From: Planctomycetota bacterium
GTDB taxonomy: Bacteria; Planctomycetota; Planctomycetia; Pirellulales; Pirellulaceae
Reading direction: 5' to 3'
Assembly: GCA_029259935.1 (NCBI GenBank)
Contig: JAJDEH010000023.1
Span: 1 to 64,000, forward strand
Length of the DNA stretch: 64,000 bases
Every line of letters begins with the position of its first letter. Position 1 is the stretch's first letter. The position numbers and the translations under genes were made by a program. A model generated the notes under the pieces. That model made no database searches. It saw nothing but the letters and a program-made list of their open reading frames with translations, and was not told the DNA's origin. Shown here piece after piece: positions 50,773 to 58,902 of this stretch.

Positions 50773-52128
50773 CTATTCCTGCTTGAAAATGCGTTCCTTC
50801 ACCTTTCTCCATGACAGCAACATGACTGCCATCAAGACTAGGCAGATAAGGACCATTTCGGGGATCAACCATCCCAAGACAAAGATATCCGCGGCCCAAT
50901 GATTCCAGATTTGGTCCCATCCCAACAAGAGGATTACCGTGCCCAACGCCAAGTACGGCCCGAATGCGACTTCATGTTTGCCGGTCATCAGCACTTGCAG
51001 GATGGCAATGATGGCGGCTGCTAGCGGTGCCAGGAAAAAAATGATCAGCGAGGGTTGCCAGCCGACGAATGCGCCAATCATGGCCATCAGGGTGACATCG
51101 CCAAATCCCATGGCCTCTTTGCCCAAGGCTTGCGTGCCAATAATCCTGACCGCCCAAATCAAGCCGCCGCCGAATGCCAAGCCCACGAGTGACGAAAGCA
51201 GACTGGACCACATCGCATTCCCCTGCCACCAAACCGCGGCGACGGCGATAGGCCCCAGAATGATCAGCAGGACCACGATCGGTGCGGCCGGATTGGGATG
51301 TCGTGGTACGGCACCCTTGGGCCGCTCGGTCTTTCGCAGCGGTTGTGACATGTGTGCGAAGAGGTACCGAATTGCTTTGCCAAAGCCATGTCGCTTGTCC
51401 CACAAAAACGGCGGTCGCACCGCGACGCACCAGGCCACGCAACATGCCACGCCAATCATCAGTCCCCATTCGCCATTCAGCCAACCAGGCCAAGCCTTCT
51501 CACTCCACGGCGAAATGAGCAATAACGGCTCGGTCTGCCCGTCGGCGATCTTTCTGACGACCAGCGCGGGACCGTCAGGTTTGGTGAATCCGACCGGCAG
51601 TTGCGCCCCCTGGATCGGCAAGCACGCCGCGAAGACCAACGCAAGGATCGTGCCAGAAACGGTGATCTCGTCGGGAATGCTCTGTTCGTCAAAGTCAATG
51701 AACGTGGCGCTCGTTAGCAGCGCCAGCAAACAGAATTGTGTGAGCCAATGGCAGTGCAACATGACATCGGCGTTTTGTCCGGATGCCTTGCCTATCAATC
51801 CGCCCTGTTCGACGTTCCAAAAGTACAACCAAGCCGCCACGAACGCGAAACACAACTCAAGCAACATTGGCCGCAACCAAAACGCGGTGCCGTGGATCGA
51901 AGATTCTCGCCGCAATCCAAACCAGCCGAGGATCGGCACGTAGTCGAGGATGCGCCTCGGTGCCGCTCGAGAATCAGGTTTGGACCAGGGCCCAATGTCC
52001 CGCTTATCCCACGCAAGCCGATAGATGGATCGGTTAATTTGGCCGCCGACGAGTGCCCCCAGAACGAACAAGGCGGCCAACCGCGCTTCCAGCGGCAGAT
52101 TTGTGATAAGAGCCACGACCGCGTGCAT
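50773..52128 (-). CDS. Prepilin peptidase-like membrane protein (A24 family), atypical
   Basis: 451 residues, polytopic. The two aspartates of A24 peptidases are kept: Asp145 in ATFIDFDEQSIPDEIT and Asp344 in EAMGFGDVTLMAMIGAFVGW. The N-terminal GALVGGQINRSIYRLAW resembles the GSFLNVVIYRLP motif of PilD. The four Cys of the usual zinc site are absent (ILGWFGLRRESSIHG occurs instead), and about 180 extra residues, including added helices and a basic loop, separate the two Asp motifs, against about 60 in typical enzymes. Peptidase activity is likely but N-methylation may be lacking. It follows aroK with a one-base gap. No pilins are in the window. Confidence 0.82.
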   Translation of the reverse strand: MHAVVALITNLPLEARLAALFVLGALVGGQINRSIYRLAWDKRDIGPWSKPDSRAAPRRILDYVPILGWFGLRRESSIHGTAFWLRPMLLELCFAFVAAWLYFWNVEQGGLIGKASGQNADVMLHCHWLTQFCLLALLTSATFIDFDEQSIPDEITVSGTILALVFAACLPIQGAQLPVGFTKPDGPALVVRKIADGQTEPLLLISPWSEKAWPGWLNGEWGLMIGVACCVAWCVAVRPPFLWDKRHGFGKAIRYLFAHMSQPLRKTERPKGAVPRHPNPAAPIVVLLIILGPIAVAAVWWQGNAMWSSLLSSLVGLAFGGGLIWAVRIIGTQALGKEAMGFGDVTLMAMIGAFVGWQPSLIIFFLAPLAAAIIAILQVLMTGKHEVAFGPYLALGTVILLLGWDQIWNHWAADIFVLGWLIPEMVLICLVLMAVMLLSWRKVKERIFKQE

Positions 52129-52129
52129 A

Positions 52130-52654
52130 TTACTCGAACGTGTTGGGTTCCAGGGATTGAATCATCTCGTCCGCCACGGCGTCGGGCGACTTACCCTCGG
52201 TATCGACTATCAGGTCCGCGCACTGGCGATAAACCGGCTCGCGCTGATCAAGAAGTTCGCGGATTTCCGCCAAACCGCCTTCAGACGTTAAATTCGGTCG
52301 TTGCGCCGCGGTCGTCGCGTCGGCCGAGATGCGCGCATAAATCGTCTCGGCGCTGGCTTGCAACCAAGCCGTTCGTCCACGGGCCAGCAATTCGCGGTTT
52401 TCTGCCCGCATCACCGCGCCACCCCCCAACGAAAACACATGCCGTTCGCGCGAGGCCAGATCCTTGAGTACTGCGGATTCCCAATCTCGAAACGCGGGCT
52501 CACCCTCGTCCGCGAAAATGGCTGCAATGGACTTGGCCGCCCGCCGTTCAATTTCTCGGTCCGTGTCGACGCATGCGTAGTCCAGCCGCCGGCCAACGAT
52601 TTGTGCGACGGTCGTCTTTCCAGTACCACGATAGCCGATTAAGAAGAGATTCAT
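52130..52654 (-). CDS. aroK: Shikimate kinase
   Basis: 174 residues from the ATG at 52654 (MNLFLIGYRGTGKTT), where the P-loop is GYRGTGKTT at 7-15; 19 in-frame codons upstream are not used. Substrate-binding features: DTDREIERR near 36, FRDWESAVLKDLA with the Arg that binds shikimate, SLGGGAVMR, and a lid Arg in the RPNLTSEGGL region. It phosphorylates shikimate at O3, the fifth step of chorismate synthesis. It lies between aroDE (63 bases upstream) and the prepilin-peptidase-like gene (one base). Confidence 0.95.
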   Translation of the reverse strand: MNLFLIGYRGTGKTTVAQIVGRRLDYACVDTDREIERRAAKSIAAIFADEGEPAFRDWESAVLKDLASRERHVFSLGGGAVMRAENRELLARGRTAWLQASAETIYARISADATTAAQRPNLTSEGGLAEIRELLDQREPVYRQCADLIVDTEGKSPDAVADEMIQSLEPNTFE

Positions 52655-52716
52655 CCGCGGGAAAACTTGAGGGTTGCGACGATCGATGGGGCGAAATGGT
52701 CCAAATCGCAAGCTCG

Positions 52717-54198
52717 CTAATGCCGCGCCGCGCCGATGGTTCGTCTGATCTCTTCTCGCATCACATCCAGCGGCGGTTCTTGGCCCGTAAACAGTTTGAA
52801 TTGCATCGCCGCTTGGCGGACAAACATCTCGACCCCCGTGACGACTCGGCAGCCGGCGTTGCGGGCCCCTTTTACCAACAACGTCTGCTCAGGATTGTAT
52901 ACCGTATCAAAGACGATCGTCGAGAAGTGGATCTTGGATGTATCGTAGGGCGTCTCGTCCACGTTGGGATGCATTCCAACGGGCGTGCCATTGATCAGCA
53001 AATCGTGCTGGTCGTTGTAGCGATCGTCCCACTCAATGGCTTTGGCTTTCATTTGTTCCGCGAGCATGTCACTGCGGAATCGCGTGCGCGAGGCGATCGT
53101 CACCTTGACGTTGCGGCGTTTCAGACCAAAGACGATCGCTTTGGAAACGCCGCCGGCTCCCAGCACCAACGCCGTCTTCCCGTCGAGCGGCTCCGAGTTG
53201 CCATCGCCCGCGACTTCTTCGATGCTGTCCATCGCGGCATGAAAATCGGTGTTGTAACCGACGGCCACGTCGTCCTCGAATACGATCGTGTTGGCCGCAC
53301 CGATGCCATGCACCGCTCCATCGACTTGGTCGAGGTTTTGCAACACGGATTCCTTGTGCGGAATGGTGACGCTCAATCCGTCAATCTCTAACTTGCGGCA
53401 ATTGAATAGAAAAGCATCCAGGTCTTCACGCGGCACGCGAAACGGCACGTAGACGGCATTCACGTTGAGATGACGAAAGGCGGCGTTATGAATACAAGGG
53501 CTGAGGCTATGGCCGACCGGATCCGCGATGACACCGTAAACCTTGGTCTTGTCGTTGATGTCGTCGTAATGGTAGGGGGACAGCATCTCTTTGTAGGTCA
53601 ACTGCCCGGGAGCCAACTGCCGGTCGGCATGAAAGGTGGCATAAGTAAATGGCGCGCCGTACTTCCCGGCGAGAATCCGAGTGGGTGTGCCGATTTCCCC
53701 CATGCACAGCCCAATCATCGGCTTGGAACTGCTTTGCATCAAGTCCATCATGCGCAGGTTGTCGGCCGGTTTGTGAGCCATCGTAGCCAGCTTGACAATA
53801 TCGCAGTCCAACTGGCACATCCGTTCGTGGATATGCTCCAGGTCTTCCGGAGTGTCCCGAAAGTTGTGATAGCTGACAATTCGCTTCGTTGGGCCGAAGC
53901 GAGGAATCTGCGACGCTACGTCTTCCTCGAGGTCGACGTAATCGACGCCGTCGGCGATGGCCGTCCGCAGGAGCATTAGGCGGTCGCGCTCGGTACCCTG
54001 CCATTCGCCGCCATCCTCCGGTCGGCGGCAAGTGGCGATGACACTGCAGGGCTTGTTCTTCATCAGGCGTTTCAGATTGACCGCCCGGCGAATATAGTCC
54101 AACCGCAACTCAACCAACTGAACGCCTTGCTCAGCCAGATGGCGATGTTCAGCCATCATCATCTTATGACGGCCACGACCAATGCTTACACAGATCAT
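52717..54198 (-). CDS. Bifunctional 3-dehydroquinate dehydratase/shikimate dehydrogenase
   Basis: 493 residues from the ATG at 54198 (MICVSIGRG). The first half is type I dehydroquinase: SYHNF with catalytic His111 and VKLATMA with the Schiff-base Lys136. The second half is shikimate dehydrogenase: ADPVGHSLSPCIHN (225-238), SVTIPHKESV with Lys282, the NTDFHAAM catalytic Asp region, and the nucleotide motif LVLGAGGVSKAI. One polypeptide thus does steps three and four of the shikimate pathway. This AroD-AroE fusion is known from plants and some bacteria, including planctomycetes and chlamydiae. aroK follows in the same direction. Confidence 0.95.
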   Translation of the reverse strand: MICVSIGRGRHKMMMAEHRHLAEQGVQLVELRLDYIRRAVNLKRLMKNKPCSVIATCRRPEDGGEWQGTERDRLMLLRTAIADGVDYVDLEEDVASQIPRFGPTKRIVSYHNFRDTPEDLEHIHERMCQLDCDIVKLATMAHKPADNLRMMDLMQSSSKPMIGLCMGEIGTPTRILAGKYGAPFTYATFHADRQLAPGQLTYKEMLSPYHYDDINDKTKVYGVIADPVGHSLSPCIHNAAFRHLNVNAVYVPFRVPREDLDAFLFNCRKLEIDGLSVTIPHKESVLQNLDQVDGAVHGIGAANTIVFEDDVAVGYNTDFHAAMDSIEEVAGDGNSEPLDGKTALVLGAGGVSKAIVFGLKRRNVKVTIASRTRFRSDMLAEQMKAKAIEWDDRYNDQHDLLINGTPVGMHPNVDETPYDTSKIHFSTIVFDTVYNPEQTLLVKGARNAGCRVVTGVEMFVRQAAMQFKLFTGQEPPLDVMREEIRRTIGAARH

Positions 54199-54451
54199 AT
54201 GGAGAACGCTCGTTCGAGCATGATCGAATCTTAAGGTTTGGGGGAACGCAAACTCAGCCGTCACCAAATCAAGGTCGCGCCGGACAGTCACCCTGCGGAC
54301 CTCCCCGGTTCCGACTCTCTATCCTTCACCAAATTGGCGAATGGGTCAACGACCCGCGCGGGTTCTTCAAAAGTCCCGGCGGGCCTTTACCTGAATGCCG
54401 CCCTCTTTTGTATGAATTCTCACCGGTTTCCCGCGGCGACGTACTCCCGGA

Positions 54452-56338
54452 TCAAGTGCGTTTGAACCGCCGATCCAACTCTTCGCGAGTGAAAATCAAT
54501 GCCGTGGGACGTCCGTGAGGGCAGTGATGGGCATCCTGGCACAAGGTCCGATGTTCCAACAGAACTTGGATTTCCTCGGGCGAAAGCCGATCGCCTGCCT
54601 TGATCGCCGCCTTACAGGAGATCATGTGCAACAGGCTGTCCAGCAGGTCGCGCCGGTCTGGCGCTCGCCCTTCGGACATGAGTTGCTCGATCACTTGCCG
54701 CAACATATCGCCGGGACTCAGGTTTGCGAGCATCGCGGGGTACGCCGAAACGAGTACCGTGTCTCCCCCAAAAGGCTCAATTTCGATGCCCAGTTGTCCT
54801 AGCATATCCTGTTGGTCCAGAGCGGTTGCCGCTTCGGCGGGCGTGAGAGAAACCGGTTCAGGGACTAACAGACGTTGAGTTTCCATCGCTTTCGAGAGCA
54901 CTTTTTCGCGAAGCTCTTCATACAGGATTCGCTCGTGAAGCGCATGTTGATCAATGATCACGACGCCCGATTCGTCTTCGGTGATGAGATATCGATTTTG
55001 AACCTGCAAAGCACCGTGGACCGCGGAGGCGCGCTCCGCGGGCCGTTCGTCCCGTTGCTCCGCATCGGATGGGAAATCCGAAGGAGCGTACTCTGGTGCA
55101 GGCAATTCTACCGGTAACGTGGGAGTTTCGCCTTGCCGCTGCTGCCAGGCGGAAGGTGGGCGAGAATTAAATTCAAGATCAAGGGATGCTTGCCGATCCG
55201 CGGGGCGGTCATCCCGCGGATCGCCAGCGGGTGTTCCCTTGGCCCAGTCGGTCAATTGCCGCCGATGTTCTTGGCTCTGTTGAGGGTCCAGAGCAGAGGC
55301 AGGGGCCGAGTCGCTGCTTGGAGGAGCGGCTTGGACCTTGGCCGTCAAATCCGTGCTGAGAAACTGTTTCCTCAGCGTTCCCAGCAGTTGCTTATAGATT
55401 TGCCCGGCTTCTCGAAAACGCACTTCCAGTTTTGCCGGATGCACGTTCACGTCGACCAAGGCGGGTGGCATCTCAAGTTGCAAGAACCCGATTGGAAAAC
55501 GGCCGGTGAGAAGTAACCCACGATACGCTTCGCTAAACGCGTGCTGCAATGAACGATCTCGAATGTGGCGTCCGTTCAGAAACAAGTATTGCATCCGATT
55601 GTTACCGCGGCTGAAACTGGGGTCGGCCACGTACCCCGAGAGCGACACTTCGCCGTCCGTACTCTCGACTGGAATTAGCCCCTGGGCCAAGTCTCCACCG
55701 AAAAACGTGGCGATCCGTTGGTGGATACTCTCCGCGGCAGGCAGTTCATGCAACAGGTTGTCGTTATGGCGCAATGTGAAATGCACGTGAGGATTGGCCA
55801 ACGCGATACGAGTGAATGCCTCGCTGACATGCCCCATTTCCGTTTGGACGGTACGCAGAAACTTCTGGCGGACGGGCGTGTTGAAAAACAAATTACGCAC
55901 TTCCACGCTGGTTCCCGTGGGACAGCCGCACGGGGCGATTTCGCTGGCGCGACCGCCGTAAACCTCAAGTTCCGCCCCGGCGTCTGAATCGACCGTGCGA
56001 CTGCGCAAGATAAATTGACTAACCTCGGCAATGGAAGCCAAGGCTTCGCCGCGAAAGCCGAACGAGTGAACTTCAAACAGATCATCCGCATCGCGAATTT
56101 TGCTGGTCGCGTGGCTGGCCACCGCCAACATCAACTGTTCTGCACGAATACCGCACCCGTTATCCGCGACCCGAATCAGTTCGCTGCCGCCCTTGCGCAC
56201 GGAAAGATCGATGCGGGTGGCTCCAGAATCGACGGAGTTTTCGAGCAATTCCTTCACCACGCTGGCCGGCCGCTCGATGACTTCCCCGGCCGCGATCTTG
56301 TTGATGACACTGGCTGATAGTTGTTTGATTTCTGGCAT
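54452..56338 (-). CDS. mutL: DNA mismatch repair protein MutL, endonuclease type
   Basis: 628 residues from the ATG at 56338 (MPEIKQLSASVINKIAAGEV). N-terminal GHKL ATPase: ERPASVVKELLENSVDSGAT, RVADNGCGI and the SHATSKI lid, with FGFRGEALASIAEV. The C-terminal dimerisation domain has DQHALHERILYE, the metal-binding motif of MutL proteins that nick DNA, plus SCKAAIK and CPHGRP. A MutL of this type needs no MutH. The linker between them (about 340-430) is acidic and Pro-rich. It lies 253 bases before aroDE in transcription order; that gap holds nothing visible. Confidence 0.97.
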   Translation of the reverse strand: MPEIKQLSASVINKIAAGEVIERPASVVKELLENSVDSGATRIDLSVRKGGSELIRVADNGCGIRAEQLMLAVASHATSKIRDADDLFEVHSFGFRGEALASIAEVSQFILRSRTVDSDAGAELEVYGGRASEIAPCGCPTGTSVEVRNLFFNTPVRQKFLRTVQTEMGHVSEAFTRIALANPHVHFTLRHNDNLLHELPAAESIHQRIATFFGGDLAQGLIPVESTDGEVSLSGYVADPSFSRGNNRMQYLFLNGRHIRDRSLQHAFSEAYRGLLLTGRFPIGFLQLEMPPALVDVNVHPAKLEVRFREAGQIYKQLLGTLRKQFLSTDLTAKVQAAPPSSDSAPASALDPQQSQEHRRQLTDWAKGTPAGDPRDDRPADRQASLDLEFNSRPPSAWQQRQGETPTLPVELPAPEYAPSDFPSDAEQRDERPAERASAVHGALQVQNRYLITEDESGVVIIDQHALHERILYEELREKVLSKAMETQRLLVPEPVSLTPAEAATALDQQDMLGQLGIEIEPFGGDTVLVSAYPAMLANLSPGDMLRQVIEQLMSEGRAPDRRDLLDSLLHMISCKAAIKAGDRLSPEEIQVLLEHRTLCQDAHHCPHGRPTALIFTREELDRRFKRT

Positions 56339-56406
56339 GGTTTGTAAAGCGAATTCGCCCAGCCTCGGGGATTCACCCCAAGACCGCAATGAATTCTGAT
56401 CGCGTC

Positions 56407-57813
56407 CTATTGCAATCCGTATTTGTCTAACTTCCTGTAAAGCGTTCTCGCGCCAATTCCCAGAATCCGTGCCGTTTCCTCACGGTTATTATTTGCGAGT
56501 TTCAGTGTCTGTTCGATGGCCCACTTCTCAATCTTTTCCATCGGCTGGCCAATCAACGACGAGGTTTCACCACCGAAGGATTCCGCCGCGGGTTCGGCCA
56601 CATCGCACATCTCGGGTGGCAGATCGTCCAAGTTCAGCACGCCGTCGCTGTCGAACAAGACCATATTTTCGACGACATTTCGCAATTCTCGAACATTACC
56701 CGGCCAATCGTAGTTGAGAAATCGACGCGAAACGGCCGCGTCGATGCTCTTGATTTGTTTCCCATGGCGGCGGGCCAACTGCTGTCGAAAATGGTCGGCC
56801 AGCGGGACAACGTCTTCACGACGGTCGGCCAGCGGCGGTAGATCGACGGTCACCACTTTCAAGCGGAAATACAGATCCTTGCGAAAACTGCCTTCCTCAA
56901 TCGCCTTTTCCAAGTCCCGGTTCGTGGCTGACAAGACTCGAACATTGACTTTGATCGGCTTGTTGTCGCCCACGCGTGTGATCTCGCGTTCTTCCAGAAC
57001 TCGCAGCAGGTTGATTTGCGTCGACATCGGCATGTCGCCGATTTCGTCCAAGAAAATCGTTCCACCTTGGGCGTATTCGAACTTACCGATGCGGTCACTG
57101 AGCGCATCCGTGAAGGCTCCTTTCACATGACCGAACAACTCGCTCTCGATGAGATGTTCGGCAATAGCCCCAGTATTCAATGCGACGAACGGTTTCGCCT
57201 TGCGAGGGCTGTTTTGATGCAGAGCCTGGGCAATTAATTCTTTCCCCGTGCCCGATTCGCCGCGAATCAAGACGCTGGCGTCCGTGGGGGCGATGCGTTT
57301 CAGCCGGTCAACGACCGCTTTCATCTTATCGCTGGTAAAGATAATTCCTTCGTAACCGAATCGTTCGTCCAGCCGCTGGTTGAGTTCCAGATTTTGCTGT
57401 TTGAGCTGAACGGCCTCAGCCGCTTTCTCCGTGACGGCTCGCAGCCGGCTGGGCGTGATCGGCTTTTCCAAAAAATTGTACGCCCCCTGCTGCATCGCCT
57501 CGACCGCTTTGGGAACCGTGGCATGCCCCGTGACCATAATCACTTCCGATTCGGGCGACGTCTCTTTGGCTCGACGCAGGATCTCCATCCCATCGACGTC
57601 GTTCATCACCAAATCAGTGACGACCAGATCGAATCGATCGGCCTCCACCGCGCGGGCTCCGGCGGGGCCCGAGGTCGCGGTCGTGCAGCGATAGCCGACC
57701 TTTTCCAAGCTTTCGACCATCGCCCGAGCGTGCTCTTTGTCGTTGTCGACGACGAGTATTCGCAATGATTTTGCAGCGCCTTGATCCGCGCCTTCGGACT
57801 TCGTTCGAGCCAT
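56407..57813 (-). CDS. NtrC-type sigma54-dependent response regulator
   Basis: 468 residues. Receiver domain (about 17-130) with the phospho-acceptor Asp67 in DLVVTDLVM and a Lys in FLEKP. Sigma54-interacting AAA+ domain (about 160-395) with GESGTGKE (Walker A), [15 protein letters not shown] (the GAFTGA loop, here GAFTDA) and [13 protein letters not shown]-terminal Fis-type helix-turn-helix with [20 protein letters not shown]. The GAFTGA loop contacts sigma54, and the G-to-D change in its second glycine is common in this subgroup. It lies 204 bases after a cytoplasmic histidine kinase that is probably its partner. Targets unknown. Confidence 0.94.
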   Translation of the reverse strand: MARTKSEGADQGAAKSLRILVVDNDKEHARAMVESLEKVGYRCTTATSGPAGARAVEADRFDLVVTDLVMNDVDGMEILRRAKETSPESEVIMVTGHATVPKAVEAMQQGAYNFLEKPITPSRLRAVTEKAAEAVQLKQQNLELNQRLDERFGYEGIIFTSDKMKAVVDRLKRIAPTDASVLIRGESGTGKELIAQALHQNSPRKAKPFVALNTGAIAEHLIESELFGHVKGAFTDALSDRIGKFEYAQGGTIFLDEIGDMPMSTQINLLRVLEEREITRVGDNKPIKVNVRVLSATNRDLEKAIEEGSFRKDLYFRLKVVTVDLPPLADRREDVVPLADHFRQQLARRHGKQIKSIDAAVSRRFLNYDWPGNVRELRNVVENMVLFDSDGVLNLDDLPPEMCDVAEPAAESFGGETSSLIGQPMEKIEKWAIEQTLKLANNNREETARILGIGARTLYRKLDKYGLQ

Positions 57814-58017
57814 GTTTTCGATGATACAAAATCATCCTACCAGAGAACAGCAGTGGCCCCATTCGCGGAGAAAGCAGAGAATTTCATGCGACGGCGCGTT
57901 GTCGCGAAGAAAGAGAAGGGTTCGGACAATCTCTTCGCGGGTTCGCGCCTTCGCGTGAACTATTTTTTCGATCCCACGTAAGATGGCTGGAGTACGCTCA
58001 AATGGCAGTCCAAAACC

Positions 58018-58788
58018 TCAAGCTTCGGCCATGATTCGGCGTGGCGTTGGGAATTCAATGGTGAACTGCGTGCCTCGGCCGACTTGGCTTTGAACGTCGA
58101 TCCGAGCCCCGTGTGCCTCGATTATCTTACTTGCCATCGGCAGCCCTAGTCCTGATCCGCCGTCCTTGGTCGTAAAGAACGGATTAAACATTTTTGTGGC
58201 CGTTTTCTCGTCCATGCCGGGGCCCGTATCGATCAGGTCGAGTGCCACGCCCGTTCGCGTGGCGTGCGTGCGGACCATCAATTCACCACCCTCGGGCATC
58301 GCCTCCAGAGCGTTCTTCACAAGATTGAACAAGGCCGCGTGAAGCGTCTCCGAGTTGAGCCGAACCGATGGCAAATCCGGATCGAGATAGCGGATGATCT
58401 CAATTTCACACTCGTCCGCCTGTGGTTGGAAGAGGTCCAGGACGCGGGCGATTTGCTCGTTCAGGCTGCCCGCCCGCAAGTCGAGTTGCCCTAGGCGAGC
58501 GAACTTTAGAAAGTCGTTTAGCAAATTCTCTAGGCGGATGCACTGATTGTGCACCGTGTCGATCTTTTGCAAAGTGCGGCGTGCCTGAGGGGTGGCGGTG
58601 TCGCGCAAATCTTCGGCCAGCAGTTCCACATTCATGCGGATTACTGACAAAGGATTCTTAATCTCGTGCGCCAGCGATCCCGCCAGTTCGGCCAGTTCGC
58701 GGTATTGGCCGCGGAGCGTTTCTTCCAGTTCGTTTTCGGACGCGAAATCAGAATCTGCCATGGATTCAGTATCCTGCGCTATCAGCAT
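58018..58788 (-). CDS. NtrB-like cytoplasmic sensor histidine kinase
   Basis: 256 residues from the ATG at 58788 with AGGTAG six bases upstream. The open frame extends to 58851 but enters the pnp terminator, so a start further up is unlikely. No membrane helix or sensory domain: a short N-terminus is followed directly by the phospho-acceptor helix GSLAHEIKNPLSVIRMN (His41), then the ATPase part with NLVKNALEAMPEGG, DTGPGMDEKTATKMF and FTTKDGGSGLGL. It autophosphorylates and would pass the phosphate to the NtrC-like protein encoded next. It must sense through partner proteins or a diffusible signal. Confidence 0.92.
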   Translation of the reverse strand: MLIAQDTESMADSDFASENELEETLRGQYRELAELAGSLAHEIKNPLSVIRMNVELLAEDLRDTATPQARRTLQKIDTVHNQCIRLENLLNDFLKFARLGQLDLRAGSLNEQIARVLDLFQPQADECEIEIIRYLDPDLPSVRLNSETLHAALFNLVKNALEAMPEGGELMVRTHATRTGVALDLIDTGPGMDEKTATKMFNPFFTTKDGGSGLGLPMASKIIEAHGARIDVQSQVGRGTQFTIEFPTPRRIMAEA

Positions 58789-58833
58789 GGCGTCTACCTG
58801 GCCTCTATTTTCATCACAAGAAATGCCTTCATC

Positions 58834-58876
58834 ATAAAAAATACCCAGCAACCGTTTGATTGGTTGCTGGGCTGTT
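58834..58876 (-). terminator. Rho-independent terminator of rpsO-pnp
   Basis: CCCAGCAACC (58844-58853) and GGTTGCTGGG (58862-58871) form a perfect ten-base stem with an eight-base loop. On the minus strand it is followed by TATTTTTTATG, and on the plus strand by CTGTTTTTC, so it can work in both directions. It lies 27 bases past the pnp stop. Confidence 0.92.
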
Positions 58877-58902
58877 TTTCTGATCCGGGAAAAGGAAAGT
58901 GC

